Positions 23,610 to 36,106 of a DNA stretch of 36,106 bases are shown piece after piece. Position numbers and translations under genes: made by a program. Origin of the DNA: Burkholderiales bacterium 70-64 (lineage in GTDB: Bacteria > Pseudomonadota > Gammaproteobacteria > Burkholderiales > Burkholderiaceae_E); NCBI GenBank assembly GCA_001898645.1, contig MKUQ01000001.1, positions 1 to 36,106 on the forward strand, read 5' to 3'. How positions within the stretch are numbered: position 1 is the first letter of the stretch; each line of letters begins with the position of its first letter. The notes beneath the pieces are model-generated. The model had not been told where the DNA came from, searched no databases, and saw nothing but the letters and a program-made list of their open reading frames with translations.

Positions 23610-24365
23610 TCAGCTCTTGCGGCGCGTGAAGCCCAGGCCGAGCGCCCCGATGCCCAGCAGCGCCAGCGCGCCCGGCACCGGCGTGCTGCCGGAGGGCGGG
23701 GTGACCGCACCGAAGCCGTCGAGGTACACGTAGCCGGCATGGCCACCGTACGGGCAGTCGGACGCCAGCAGCGTCAGCGTGAAGTCGTGGCCGACCGCGT
23801 TCAGCGCAACCAGGTCGATGTTCTCGACGACCCAGCCGCTGGAATACCAGCCGCTGTAGTTGGTCCAGGTGACGCCGCTGGTGCCGTCGCCGATCGAACC
23901 GGCCGAGCTGTAGGCGCGGCTCACCAGCGTGTTGCCGGTGGTGTTGTCGACCAGCGTGAGCGAGAAGTAGTCGGAGTCGGTCAGGCCATGCGAGGCCTCG
24001 AGCACCGCATTCCACGCGAAGTAGATGTTGGTGTCGGTGTAGTTGGTGACGCTCTGGGTGAGCGTGGACACCGAATAGTTGTTGATCGAATCGTTGACGC
24101 GAACGGAGTAGCTCCCGCCGTAGACCCGGTTGGCGCCGGTGAACGGATCGACGCCGCCGCTCATGATGGTGTTGTTCGGCGTGCCGCCTGCGTAGACCGA
24201 CGGGTTCACCGGGGGCAGCGGGCTGCCTTGCCAAGTGCCACCACCTCCGGTCCAGCCGGTCAGGTCTCCGTTTTCGAATCCCCCATTGACGAAGGTGTCC
24301 GCGAACGCGGGGCTCGACAAGCCGATCACCGCGATCGCGGCCGCCACATGTCTGATCTTGATCAT
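23610..24365 (-). CDS. PEP-CTERM sorting-signal protein, beta-rich, function unknown
   Basis: Predicted exported protein handled by an exosortase. The 251-residue product has a signal peptide (1-22, AFA-D), then a Gly/Ser/Thr/Asn-rich beta-strand domain (NGGFENGDLTGWTGGGG..., DFTLTLLASDCPYGGHAGYVYLDGFGAVTPP) of the carbohydrate-binding-like type seen in many PEP-CTERM proteins. The C-terminal signal is PVPGALALLGIGALGLGFTRRKS: the motif is VPGA instead of VPEP, a known kind of variant. One cysteine only. AGGAAAG precedes the ATG. A sigma54 promoter lies 57 nt upstream. Lower G+C and more Asn/Tyr/Thr than the neighbouring genes, as expected for a secreted matrix protein. Confidence 0.85.
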   Translation of the reverse strand: MIKIRHVAAAIAVIGLSSPAFADTFVNGGFENGDLTGWTGGGGTWQGSPLPPVNPSVYAGGTPNNTIMSGGVDPFTGANRVYGGSYSVRVNDSINNYSVSTLTQSVTNYTDTNIYFAWNAVLEASHGLTDSDYFSLTLVDNTTGNTLVSRAYSSAGSIGDGTSGVTWTNYSGWYSSGWVVENIDLVALNAVGHDFTLTLLASDCPYGGHAGYVYLDGFGAVTPPSGSTPVPGALALLGIGALGLGFTRRKS

Positions 24366-24421
24366 CTTCTTTCCTTTTGATGAGGTATTTGCTTGAGCGC
24401 CTCGCGGGCTCGAAAGCCGTG

Positions 24422-24438
24422 AAGCATCAACCGTGCCA
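24422..24438 (-). promoter_or_regulatory. Sigma54 (-24/-12) promoter of the second PEP-CTERM gene
   Basis: Read on the minus strand: TGGCACG (24438-24432), four bases, then ATGCTT (24427-24422). GG and GC are spaced exactly as at 21538, with one deviation (A for T) in the -12 box. The ATG is about 57 nt downstream. Together with the plus-strand copy it indicates shared control of the two PEP-CTERM genes. Upstream, CTGT/ACAG (24510-24513/24525-24528) and GTC/GAC (24489-24491/24497-24499) dyads may bind the activator. Confidence 0.7.
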
Positions 24439-24526
24439 AGATCGGGTCCATTCTCAAGTTATTGAAAAACAAGGGAAATGATCAAGCTGTCAAAAAGACC
24501 CTACTGCTGCTGTAAAGCCTTTCGAC

Positions 24527-24542
24527 AGTGATAAAAATCACA
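24527..24542. promoter_or_regulatory. CRP/FNR-family binding-site-like palindrome
   Basis: AGTGA, six bases, TCACA; on the minus strand TGTGA-N6-TCACT, matching the CRP consensus TGTGA-N6-TCACA at nine of ten positions. It also contains GTGAT-N4-ATCAC. It lies about 90 bp upstream of the minus-strand sigma54 promoter and about 130 bp upstream of the carA promoter, in an AT-rich patch. Which gene it serves is unclear; the distal position fits the PEP-CTERM gene better. Confidence 0.45.
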
Positions 24543-24670
24543 CCCCGCTTCGGCTCCTCCCGTCGCTCTCCCTCTGCTTCCCGACCGCCCGCCTTGGTGG
24601 GTCCCCATGGCGCAACCTGCGCTCCTCGGGAGACGGCGTCCGGGCCATGCCCGGCCGCATCGCCCGCCGA

Positions 24671-24848
24671 TGCTATGATTCGCAGGTTTACCCGAAGCCC
24701 ACCGGTTAGCGCCTGCCTTCTCCTACCCACTCTGCCGACTCCGCGCGTCGCGCTGCGCTCCTGCGCCGCGGCCGCGGGCCCGTCGAGGACCCATGCGGTC
24801 CGGGCGCGTCGGCGCGGGATGCACCGGTGAATTCCGCAGGAGCCGCCG
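24671..24848 (+). promoter_or_regulatory. carA promoter (extended -10) and leader
   Basis: TG, one base, TATGAT (24671-24679) is an extended -10 box; no -35 is evident. The transcript would start near 24686, leaving a leader of about 160 nt with no open frame of note. The leader has a pyrimidine-rich tract (24711-24742) followed by a dense GC stretch (24750-24785). Such a leader could carry pyrimidine-responsive control, but I see no clear attenuator with a T-run. Between 24543 and 24670 nothing is recognisable. Confidence 0.55.
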
Positions 24849-26090
24849 TTGCCACCCGATCCGCACGCTGAACCCGCCCGGCACGCCGGCGCGGGCCTGA
24901 TTCCCGAGTACGCGCCCGCCGTCCTGGCGCTGGCCGACGGCACCGTGTTCCGCGGCCGCTCGTTCGGGGCGCCGGTGCGCGCGGTGGGCGAGGTGGTGTT
25001 CAACACCGCGATGACCGGCTACCAGGAGATCCTCACCGATCCGAGCTACTGCCGGCAGATCGTCACGCTCACCTATCCGCATATCGGCAACTACGGGGTC
25101 AACCCCGAAGACGTCGAGGCCGCGCGCATCCACGCCGCCGGCCTGGTGGTGAAGGACGTGCCGGCGCGGCTGTCGAGCTGGCGCAGCGCCGAGTCGCTCT
25201 CCGAGTACCTGGTGCGCGAGGGCGTGCCGGGCATTGCCGGCCTCGACACGCGGCGCCTGACGCGCCTGCTGCGCGACGGCGGTGCGCAGAGCGGCTGTCT
25301 GGTGGCGGCGGCGCACCCTGGGGAGGCGATCGACGAGCGGGCGGCGATCGAGGCCGCGCGCGCCTTCCCCGGCCTGGCCGGCATGGACCTGGCGAAGGTG
25401 GTGTCGACCCGCGAGCCCTATCCGTGGACGGAGGGCTCGTGGCGGCTGGGCGTGGGCTTCGTGTCGCACTCGCAGCGGCGCTTCCGCGTGGCGGTCTACG
25501 ACTACGGCGTCAAGCGCAACATCCTGCGGCTGCTGGCCGACCGCGGCTGCGAGCTGACCGTGCTGCCGGCGCAGGCGAGCGCCGCCGAGGCGCTGGCGCT
25601 GCGCCCCGACGGAATCTTCCTCTCCAACGGTCCCGGCGACCCCGAGCCGTGCGACTACGCTATCGCCGCCGTGCGCGAGCTCATCGACCGCGGGCTGCCG
25701 GTGTTCGGCATCTGCCTGGGCCACCAGCTCATCGGGCTGGCGAGCGGCGCGCGCACCATGAAGATGAAGTTCGGCCACCACGGCGCGAACCACCCGGTGC
25801 GCAATCTCGACACCGGCAAGGTGCACATCACCAGCCAGAACCACGGCTTCGCGGTCGACGCCGCCACGCTGCCGCCCAACCTGCGGGTGACGCACGTGTC
25901 GCTGTTCGACGGCAGCATCCAGGGGCTGGCGCGCACCGACCGCCCGGTGTTCTGCTTCCAGGGGCATCCCGAGGCGAGCCCCGGCCCGCAGGACATCCAC
26001 TACCTGTTCGACCACTTCGTCACGCTGATGGAGCGCTCGCGCGCGGCCGCGCAGCCGGCCGCCGCCTCCTCCGCGTCCTCCGCCCGCTGA
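24849..26090 (+). CDS. carA: Carbamoyl-phosphate synthase small subunit (glutaminase)
   Basis: Hydrolyses glutamine and passes ammonia to CarB for carbamoyl phosphate, used for arginine and pyrimidines. The 413-residue product has [39 protein letters not shown], then the class I amidotransferase domain (about 212-395) with nucleophile Cys289 in GICLGHQ and the His-Glu pair in GHPEASPGP (His373, Glu375). The start is a TTG at 24849, supported by AGGAG (24838-24842) with 6 nt spacing; no ATG or GTG lies near the family N-terminus. The last 15 residues are an Ala/Ser tail. Ten bases separate it from carB. Confidence 0.95.
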   Translation: MPPDPHAEPARHAGAGLIPEYAPAVLALADGTVFRGRSFGAPVRAVGEVVFNTAMTGYQEILTDPSYCRQIVTLTYPHIGNYGVNPEDVEAARIHAAGLVVKDVPARLSSWRSAESLSEYLVREGVPGIAGLDTRRLTRLLRDGGAQSGCLVAAAHPGEAIDERAAIEAARAFPGLAGMDLAKVVSTREPYPWTEGSWRLGVGFVSHSQRRFRVAVYDYGVKRNILRLLADRGCELTVLPAQASAAEALALRPDGIFLSNGPGDPEPCDYAIAAVRELIDRGLPVFGICLGHQLIGLASGARTMKMKFGHHGANHPVRNLDTGKVHITSQNHGFAVDAATLPPNLRVTHVSLFDGSIQGLARTDRPVFCFQGHPEASPGPQDIHYLFDHFVTLMERSRAAAQPAAASSASSAR

Positions 26091-26100
26091 CCGCCCCGAC

Positions 26101-29319
<3,219 letters not shown>

Positions 29320-29407
29320 TTGCGACTGCAGTTGCGGTAGAGTGGCAGCTATCCACGGACTGCCCGGCACCCTTGCCCGGCGGTCCGCATCGTTTTCCGG
29401 GGGCTCC

Positions 29408-29884
29408 ATGGCAACCATTCCGCTCACGCGCCGCGGCGCCGAGCTGCTGCGGCAGGAACTGCATCGACTGAAGACGGTCGACCGGCCGGCCGTCATCGCC
29501 GCCATCGCCGAGGCGCGCGCCCACGGCGACCTCTCCGAGAACGCCGAGTACAACGCCGCGCGCGAGCGCCAGGGCTTCGTCGAGGGGCGCATCGCAGAGC
29601 TCGAATCGAAGCTGGCCAATGCGCAGGTGATCGACCCGACGCTGCTCGAGGCCGACGGCCGGGTGGTGTTCGCGGCCACCGTCGAGCTGGAGGATCTCGC
29701 CTCGGGCGAGCGCGTCAGCTACCAGATCGTGGGCGACGACGAGGCCGACATCAGGATGGCGAGGGTCTCGGTGTCGAGCCCGATCGCGCGCGCAATCATC
29801 GGCCGCTACGCCGGCGACATCGCCGAGGTGCATACGCCCGGCGGCATGCGCGAGTACGAGATCCTGATCGTGCGCTACGAATGA
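29408..29884 (+). CDS. greA: Transcription elongation factor GreA
   Basis: Enters the RNA polymerase secondary channel and stimulates cleavage of backtracked RNA. The 158-residue protein has standard length: N-terminal coiled-coil with the acidic tip [27 protein letters not shown] (about 35-61) and a C-terminal FKBP-like domain ending [38 protein letters not shown] at 29408 matches the family start MATIPLT. It lies 88 nt after carB, the common betaproteobacterial order. A TAGAGT (29338-29343) could be a weak own -10 box. Confidence 0.96.
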   Translation: MATIPLTRRGAELLRQELHRLKTVDRPAVIAAIAEARAHGDLSENAEYNAARERQGFVEGRIAELESKLANAQVIDPTLLEADGRVVFAATVELEDLASGERVSYQIVGDDEADIRMARVSVSSPIARAIIGRYAGDIAEVHTPGGMREYEILIVRYE

Positions 29885-29924
29885 GGCCGCGCGCGCCCCG
29901 AGCCGCCCGGCCCGGCGAGCGTTC

Positions 29925-30536
29925 TCAGCCCTTCTTGCCGCGCGCCCGGGTGCCGGCCCGGGCAGGGCCGACCCGGCCCTGCAGATGACTCGGCCCCTGG
30001 GTGGCGGCGCTGCTGGTGCCCTTGCGCGCCGGCAGGCGCGCACGCGCGCCCACGGCGGTGTGCTTGCCCTCGGTGTCCAGGGGAGCCGACTTGCGCGTGC
30101 GCGCCGGCTTGGCGGCGGCCGCCGCGACCTTCATCGCTCTCATCGAAGTCCTCGCAGTACGCGGTTTGCGCGGGGCGGCCGCCGTCTCGGCGGCCCGTTT
30201 CGCGGGCACGCGCGGGCCGCGCGCCCGCTCCGTGTCCTCGATCGGCCGGGGCCGGTAGACGATCAGCAGCTTGCCGATCGACTGCACGGCGGTGCATCCG
30301 AGCGCCGAGCAGATCTCGGCCAGCAACGTCTGGCGCTGCTCGCGGTCGTCGCCCAGCACGCGGATCTTGATCAGCCCGTGGGCTCCCAGCGCCCGGTCGG
30401 CCTCGGCCAGCACCGCCCGGCTCAGCCCGGCGTCGCCGATCATCACCACCGGATCGAGATGGTGCGCGCGCGCCCGCAGCGCCCGGCGGTCGGCGGGCGT
30501 CAGGGCGATCGGCAGCGGGAACGGGGTGGTGGCCAT
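29925..30536 (-). CDS. YhbY-type CRM-domain RNA-binding protein with long basic tail
   Basis: The CRS1-YhbY domain binds pre-50S particles in E. coli. From the ATG at 30536 the product has 203 residues. Residues 8-95 are the CRM domain: [87 protein letters not shown]. The E. coli protein ends there (97 residues), but here about 100 further residues rich in Lys, Arg, Ala and Pro follow, ending RARGKKG; they are likely disordered and RNA-binding. A TTG at 30584 would add 16 residues. Divergent from rlmE with a 110-bp gap lacking a clear promoter. Confidence 0.88.
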   Translation of the reverse strand: MATTPFPLPIALTPADRRALRARAHHLDPVVMIGDAGLSRAVLAEADRALGAHGLIKIRVLGDDREQRQTLLAEICSALGCTAVQSIGKLLIVYRPRPIEDTERARGPRVPAKRAAETAAAPRKPRTARTSMRAMKVAAAAAKPARTRKSAPLDTEGKHTAVGARARLPARKGTSSAATQGPSHLQGRVGPARAGTRARGKKG

Positions 30537-30646
30537 GGCGTCGCGGATCCGGGTCGGGTTGCCGCAGGGCGGCGGATATTGCAAGTGTGGGCTGCGGACC
30601 CATCTGCGTGCAAGCAGGGCGGCTCGAACAGGGTCATGGGCGAGGC

Positions 30647-31345
30647 ATGAGCAAGGGCGGGAAAGTCAACCGGGCGTGGATCGCGCAACACATCGACGAT
30701 CCCTACGTGAAGCTGGCGCAGCAGCGCCAGTACCGCTCGCGCGCGGCCTTCAAGCTCATCGGCATCGACGACCAGGACCGGCTGGTGCGCCCCGGCATGA
30801 CGGTGCTCGACCTGGGCTCGGCCCCGGGCGCCTGGAGCCAGGTGCTGCGCGAGCGCATGCGGCATCGCAGCGGCTCCGGGGAGGGCGGCGGGGAGATCGA
30901 CGGGCGCATCTACGCGCTCGACCTGCTGCCGATGGAGCCGATCCCGGGGGTGACCTTCCTGCAGGGCGATTTCCGTGAGGAAGCGACCCTGCGCCGGCTC
31001 GAGGAGGCGCTCGGCGGGCGCCGCCTGGACCTTGTGGTTTCCGACATGGCCCCCAATCTGAGCGGGGTGGCGGCGGCCGACGCCGCCCGGATGGGCGATC
31101 TGGTGGATCTGGCGGTGGCTTTCGCGCTCGATCATCTCGCACCCGGCGGGGCGCTGCTGACCAAGTGCTTTCACGGCAGCGGTTACAGCCAGCTGGTGGA
31201 GCTGTTCAAGCGCAGCTTCGTGCGGGTGGCCGTGCGCAAACCGGCGGCTTCGCGCGCGCGCTCGGCGGAAACCTACCTCCTCGGGCGTTCGCCGAAACGC
31301 GGGCCGGCCGGCGGGCCGCCGCCGGTCGGGCGGAATCGCGCGTGA
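30647..31345 (+). CDS. rlmE: 23S rRNA (uridine-2'-O-)-methyltransferase RlmE
   Basis: Methylates the 2'-O of U2552 in the A-loop of 23S rRNA, a late 50S assembly step. The 232-residue product has [11 protein letters not shown] with the catalytic Lys, the SAM motif [27 protein letters not shown] (Asp), [13 protein letters not shown] (Lys) and RSAETYLLG (Glu), completing the K-D-K-E tetrad. A Gly/Ser insertion ([15 protein letters not shown], about 72-86) and a Pro/Gly-rich C-terminus are additions to the usual ~209 residues. GAGG lies just before the ATG. Upstream of ftsH, as in most proteobacteria. Confidence 0.95.
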   Translation: MSKGGKVNRAWIAQHIDDPYVKLAQQRQYRSRAAFKLIGIDDQDRLVRPGMTVLDLGSAPGAWSQVLRERMRHRSGSGEGGGEIDGRIYALDLLPMEPIPGVTFLQGDFREEATLRRLEEALGGRRLDLVVSDMAPNLSGVAAADAARMGDLVDLAVAFALDHLAPGGALLTKCFHGSGYSQLVELFKRSFVRVAVRKPAASRARSAETYLLGRSPKRGPAGGPPPVGRNRA

Positions 31346-31412
31346 AGGCCGTCAGCCCCGTCGAATCAACACTTTAGCGACGGTGCGGGGCGAGCCGGAG
31401 CGGCAAACCGCG

Positions 31413-31418
31413 TAGAAT
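31413..31418 (+). promoter_or_regulatory. Candidate -10 box for ftsH
   Basis: TAGAAT, in the rlmE-ftsH gap, 57 nt before the ftsH start. No -35 is evident at 16-18 bp. ftsH may have this promoter in addition to read-through from rlmE. Confidence 0.4.
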
Positions 31419-31475
31419 GCCACGAGGGCCAGTGGATGTGAAACGGGCGGCCGCGAGGCCACAAGGAGCAGGCGA

Positions 31476-33375
<1,900 letters not shown>

Positions 33376-33380
<5 letters not shown>

Positions 33381-33652
33381 TCCAGTGGAACCGGGAAATC
33401 GGCTGTGCGTGAGCGCCTGCAAGGGGCGCAATCGAGGCGCGAAGCCGCCGATGTGGCAGGCCCCACATCAAGGCTTTGCAACGACGAGTGCGCCCCTTGC
33501 AGGCGCTCACCCTTCGGGCCGGGGTCTGCGAGGGCGCGCTGCCGTCGTTGCAGCGCTCGCCCAGGCGTCCAGCCTGGGCAGCGCGCTGCGCCTAGGCCCG
33601 CGCCCTCGCAGACCCCGGCGCACAGCCGATTTCCCGGTTTCACTGGACTAGG
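33376..33652. repeat. Nested inverted-repeat element, Y-shaped, in the ftsH-folP gap
   Basis: An outer inverted repeat (33376-33409 against 33619-33652, one mismatch seen) encloses two hairpin arms of equal length. Arm 1 is 33409-33510, with perfect 22-bp ends (33409-33430/33489-33510) and an inner stem of AAGCC plus GATGTGG type. Arm 2 is 33518-33619, with perfect 21-bp ends (33518-33538/33599-33619) and an inner GCCCAGGC/GCCTGGGC stem. A 7-nt centre (33511-33517) separates them. The arms resemble each other (CTGC(A/G)AGGG core), so the 22-nt unit occurs four times in alternating orientation. The ends read CTAGTCCAGTG and CACTGGACTAG. The element contains the ftsH stop codon. No protein gene is convincing inside it. 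Confidence 0.9.
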
Positions 33653-33685
33653 AGTCTGTCGGAGTTGACACTCCGACAGACTCCT
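33650..33685. repeat. Perfect 16-bp hairpin before folP
   Basis: 33650-33665 and 33670-33685 are exact reverse complements around a TGAC loop. It touches the right end of the nested element and ends 3 nt before the folP GTG chosen here. There is no T-run. It opens TAGGAGTCTGT, like the hairpin after orn (TAGGAGCCTGT). In RNA it would sit over the folP ribosome-binding region. Confidence 0.8.
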
Positions 33686-33688
33686 GGC

Positions 33689-34544
33689 GTGTCGGCACAC
33701 CCCCGGCCGGTGCGCCGCCTCGCCTGCGGCCGCTACACGCTCGCCCTCGATCGCCCGCTGATCATGGGTGTGATCAACGTCACGCCCGATTCCTTTTCCG
33801 ACGGCGGGCACCTCACGACGGTGGAGGCGGCGATCGCGCATGCGCATCGCCTCGCCGAGGAGGGCGCCGACCTGCTCGACATCGGCGGGGAATCGACGCG
33901 GCCGGGCGCTGCGCCCATCACGCCCGCGCAGGAGATCGCGCGCGTGGTGCCGGTGCTCGATGCGCTGCGCGACTGCGGCCTGCCGCTGTCGCTCGATACG
34001 CGCCATCCGGAGACGATGCGCGCCGGCCTTGCGCATGGTGCCGACATGATCAACGACATCGGCGCGCTGCGCGCCCCCGGCGCGATCGAGACGGTGCGCG
34101 ATTCCGCCTGCGCGCTGTGCCTGATGCACATGCAGGGCGATCCGGCCACCATGCAGCAGGCCCCCGCCTACCGCGAGGTGGTCTCGGAAGTCGAGGAGTT
34201 CCTGCGCCGGCGCGTCGAGGTGCTGGCGTCGGCGGGGATCGCGCGCGAGCGCATCGTGCTCGATCCGGGCATCGGCTTCGGCAAGACGCTGCGGCACAAT
34301 CTGCTCCTGATCGAGGCGCTCGACGAGCTCGCCGCCCTCGGCCAGCCCACGCTCATCGGCGTGTCGCGCAAGTCGATGATCGGCCAGCTCACCGGCCGAC
34401 CGGTCGACGGCCGCCTGGCCGGCAGCCTGGCGGCGATGCTCGCGGCGGTGGCGCGCGGGGCGGCGATCGTGCGCGTGCACGACGTGGCCGAAAGTCGCGA
34501 TGCGCTTCGGGTCTGGAAAGCAATCGAGGAAGCGGGGGAAAGGG

Positions 34545-34555
<11 letters not shown>
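33689..34555 (+). CDS. folP: Dihydropteroate synthase
   Basis: Condenses p-aminobenzoate with the pterin pyrophosphate in folate synthesis; the sulfonamide target. Domains: [17 protein letters not shown] (pterin/pABA loop 1, about 25-41), [13 protein letters not shown] (loop 2), [42 protein letters not shown] and [16 protein letters not shown]. With the GTG at 33689 it has 288 residues. The start is uncertain: the frame is open from a TTG at 33665, inside the hairpin, and another GTG lies at 33710; none has a good Shine-Dalgarno. It overlaps glmM by 11 nt. Confidence 0.94.
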
Positions 34556-35963
<1,408 letters not shown>

Positions 35964-36020
35964 GGTCGGCTCGCTCCTCCTGCCCAGGGACGCGCACGGC
36001 CAGGCGCGCGAGAAGTACGC

Positions 36021-36026
36021 TACAAT
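36021..36026 (+). promoter_or_regulatory. Probable -10 box of the tRNA-Pro gene
   Basis: TACAAT, 10 nt before the mature tRNA 5' end; no consensus -35 is seen at 17 bp. The glmM-tRNA gap otherwise holds only a weak CGCGC/GCGCG stem. Confidence 0.45.
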
Positions 36027-36036
36027 CCCGTTCCTC

Positions 36037-36106
36037 CGGGGCGTAGCTCAGCCTGGTAGAGTGCTTGCTTTGGGAGCAAGATGTCGGAGGTTCGAATCCT
36101 CTCGCC
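36037..36106 (+). tRNA. tRNA-Pro (anticodon TGG), cut by the window end
   Basis: The cloverleaf begins with acceptor strand CGGGGCG (36037-36043). It has a D-arm with GCCTGGTAGA, an anticodon stem CTTGC/GCAAG (36064-36068/36076-36080) around loop TTTGGGA with anticodon TGG (36071-36073), and a T-arm GGAGG-TTCGAAT-CCTCT. The last visible bases CGCC start the 3' acceptor strand, so only about 7 bases are missing. Reads CCN proline codons. Confidence 0.95.

Overview
The window looks like a piece of a high-GC betaproteobacterial chromosome, most likely Burkholderiales. This rests on gene content and order (rpsP-rimM-trmD-rplS followed by a CoA pyrophosphatase, a CobD/CbiB-family protein, rsgA and orn; trxA-SRP RNA-dnaX-ybaB-recR; carA-carB-greA; yhbY/rlmE-ftsH-folP-glmM), on protein wording typical of that order, and on strong G/C bias at third codon positions. 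No species can be named from the sequence alone.

Layout. 1-4386 (+): a ribosomal and tRNA-modification operon (rpsP, rimM, trmD, rplS) with two recognisable sigma70-type promoters, then a Nudix CoA pyrophosphatase and a CobD/CbiB-like membrane protein. 4480-7091 (-): rsgA, a pterin-4a-carbinolamine dehydratase and an M48 CAAX-type protease, divergent from orn (+). 7766-13203 (-): a MATE exporter overlapping an ArnT-like glycosyltransferase, rpmE2 with its own promoter and terminator, rho with a structured leader, and trxA. 13299-16105 (+): 4.5S SRP RNA with an extended -10 promoter, then dnaX, ybaB and recR. 16136-24365: the accessory part, with a 54-residue hypothetical protein, a class III CoA-transferase, a VapBC toxin-antitoxin pair with its own promoter and palindrome, a NitT/TauT-type ABC transporter (binding protein, ATPase, permease), and a small extracytoplasmic island of two PEP-CTERM (exosortase-sorted) proteins on opposite strands around a DsbC-like thioredoxin-fold protein. 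24849-29884 (+): carA, carB, greA. 29925-36106: yhbY (-) divergent from rlmE, then ftsH, folP, glmM and the first 70 bases of a tRNA-Pro(TGG).

Most interesting signals. (1) Both PEP-CTERM genes, although on opposite strands and about 2.9 kb apart, are preceded by sigma54 (-24/-12) promoter sequences: one an essentially perfect match, the other differing at one position of the -12 box. TGTC/GACA-type dyads lie upstream of both, and a CRP/FNR-type palindrome lies upstream of the second. This points to a sigma54-controlled PEP-CTERM regulon whose exosortase and activator must be encoded elsewhere. (2) The ftsH-folP gap holds a 277-bp nested inverted-repeat element: a 34-bp terminal inverted repeat enclosing two equal 102-bp hairpin arms around a 7-nt centre, able to form a symmetrical Y or three-way junction, immediately followed by a perfect 16-bp hairpin. 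(3) An unrelated ~120-bp imperfect inverted repeat fills the rpsP-rimM gap and overlaps the rpsP stop codon. (4) The ABC permease has a ~63-residue tail that reads through the regulatory DNA of the first PEP-CTERM gene. The housekeeping blocks otherwise look ordinary and intact.
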